Source: Zavarzinia sp.
GTDB lineage: Bacteria; Pseudomonadota; Alphaproteobacteria; Zavarziniales; Zavarziniaceae
Reading direction: 5' to 3'
Assembly (NCBI GenBank): GCA_028694545.1
Contig: JAQVKV010000155.1
Location: 1 to 6,240, forward strand
DNA: 6,240 nt
Shown here: positions 6,234-6,240 of the stretch, one piece after another
How positions within the stretch are numbered: the first letter of the stretch is position 1
How the letters are laid out: each line of letters opens with the position of its first letter
Notes under the pieces: generated by a model
Told to the model about the DNA's origin: nothing
The model's database searches: none
What the model saw: only the letters and a program-made list of their open reading frames with translations
Program-made: the position numbers and the translations under genes

Positions 6234-6240
6234 TCGCTTT

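Overview
The window is GC-rich, coding-dense DNA in which every supported gene lies on the + strand. The GC-rich codons, the hybrid kinase style, the RidA and SDR families and a stand-alone LuxR-type regulator suggest an alphaproteobacterium (possibly Rhodospirillales-like). That assignment is inference from protein character, since no rRNA or taxonomic marker is present.

Layout: (1) Positions 1-3050 hold the 3' part of a large hybrid sensor histidine kinase. Its frame is open to the left edge. It carries three PAS domains, a HisKA/HATPase core, one receiver domain, an HPt domain and a C-terminal helical tail. (2) Positions 3051-3209 are a gap with a small GNRA-capped hairpin, then the ribosome-binding site of the next gene. 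(3) Positions 3210-5328 are a compact three-gene cassette, very probably one operon: a PhyH-family Fe(II)/2-oxoglutarate dioxygenase, a RidA/YjgF-family protein, and a classical SDR oxidoreductase. Gaps are 11 and 14 nt, and each gene has its own strong Shine-Dalgarno. A textbook intrinsic terminator follows at 5355-5384. (4) Positions 5385-5531 are an AT-richer intergenic stretch with a near-consensus sigma-54 (-24/-12) promoter and two small palindromes. (5) Positions 5532-6233 encode a LuxR/GerE-type regulator whose N-terminal sensory domain has four cysteines, including one CxxC, and lacks most classical acyl-homoserine-lactone pocket residues.

How the parts may fit together: the cassette looks like a small-molecule oxidation module, with hydroxylation by the dioxygenase, handling of a reactive intermediate by the RidA-like protein, and carbonyl/alcohol redox by the SDR. 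The substrate cannot be read from sequence. The RidA-like protein lacks the arginine needed for canonical imine deamination, so its role is open. The LuxR-type regulator is insulated from the cassette by the terminator and appears to have its own sigma-54-dependent control. Whether it regulates the cassette is unknown. The kinase has no response-regulator gene beside it on the right, so its phosphorelay target lies elsewhere or left of the window.

The strongest items for follow-up are the sigma-54 promoter before the LuxR-type gene, the cysteine-bearing sensory domain of that regulator, and the dioxygenase/RidA-like/SDR cassette with a non-canonical RidA active site. I see no mobile element, CRISPR array, tRNA or rRNA.
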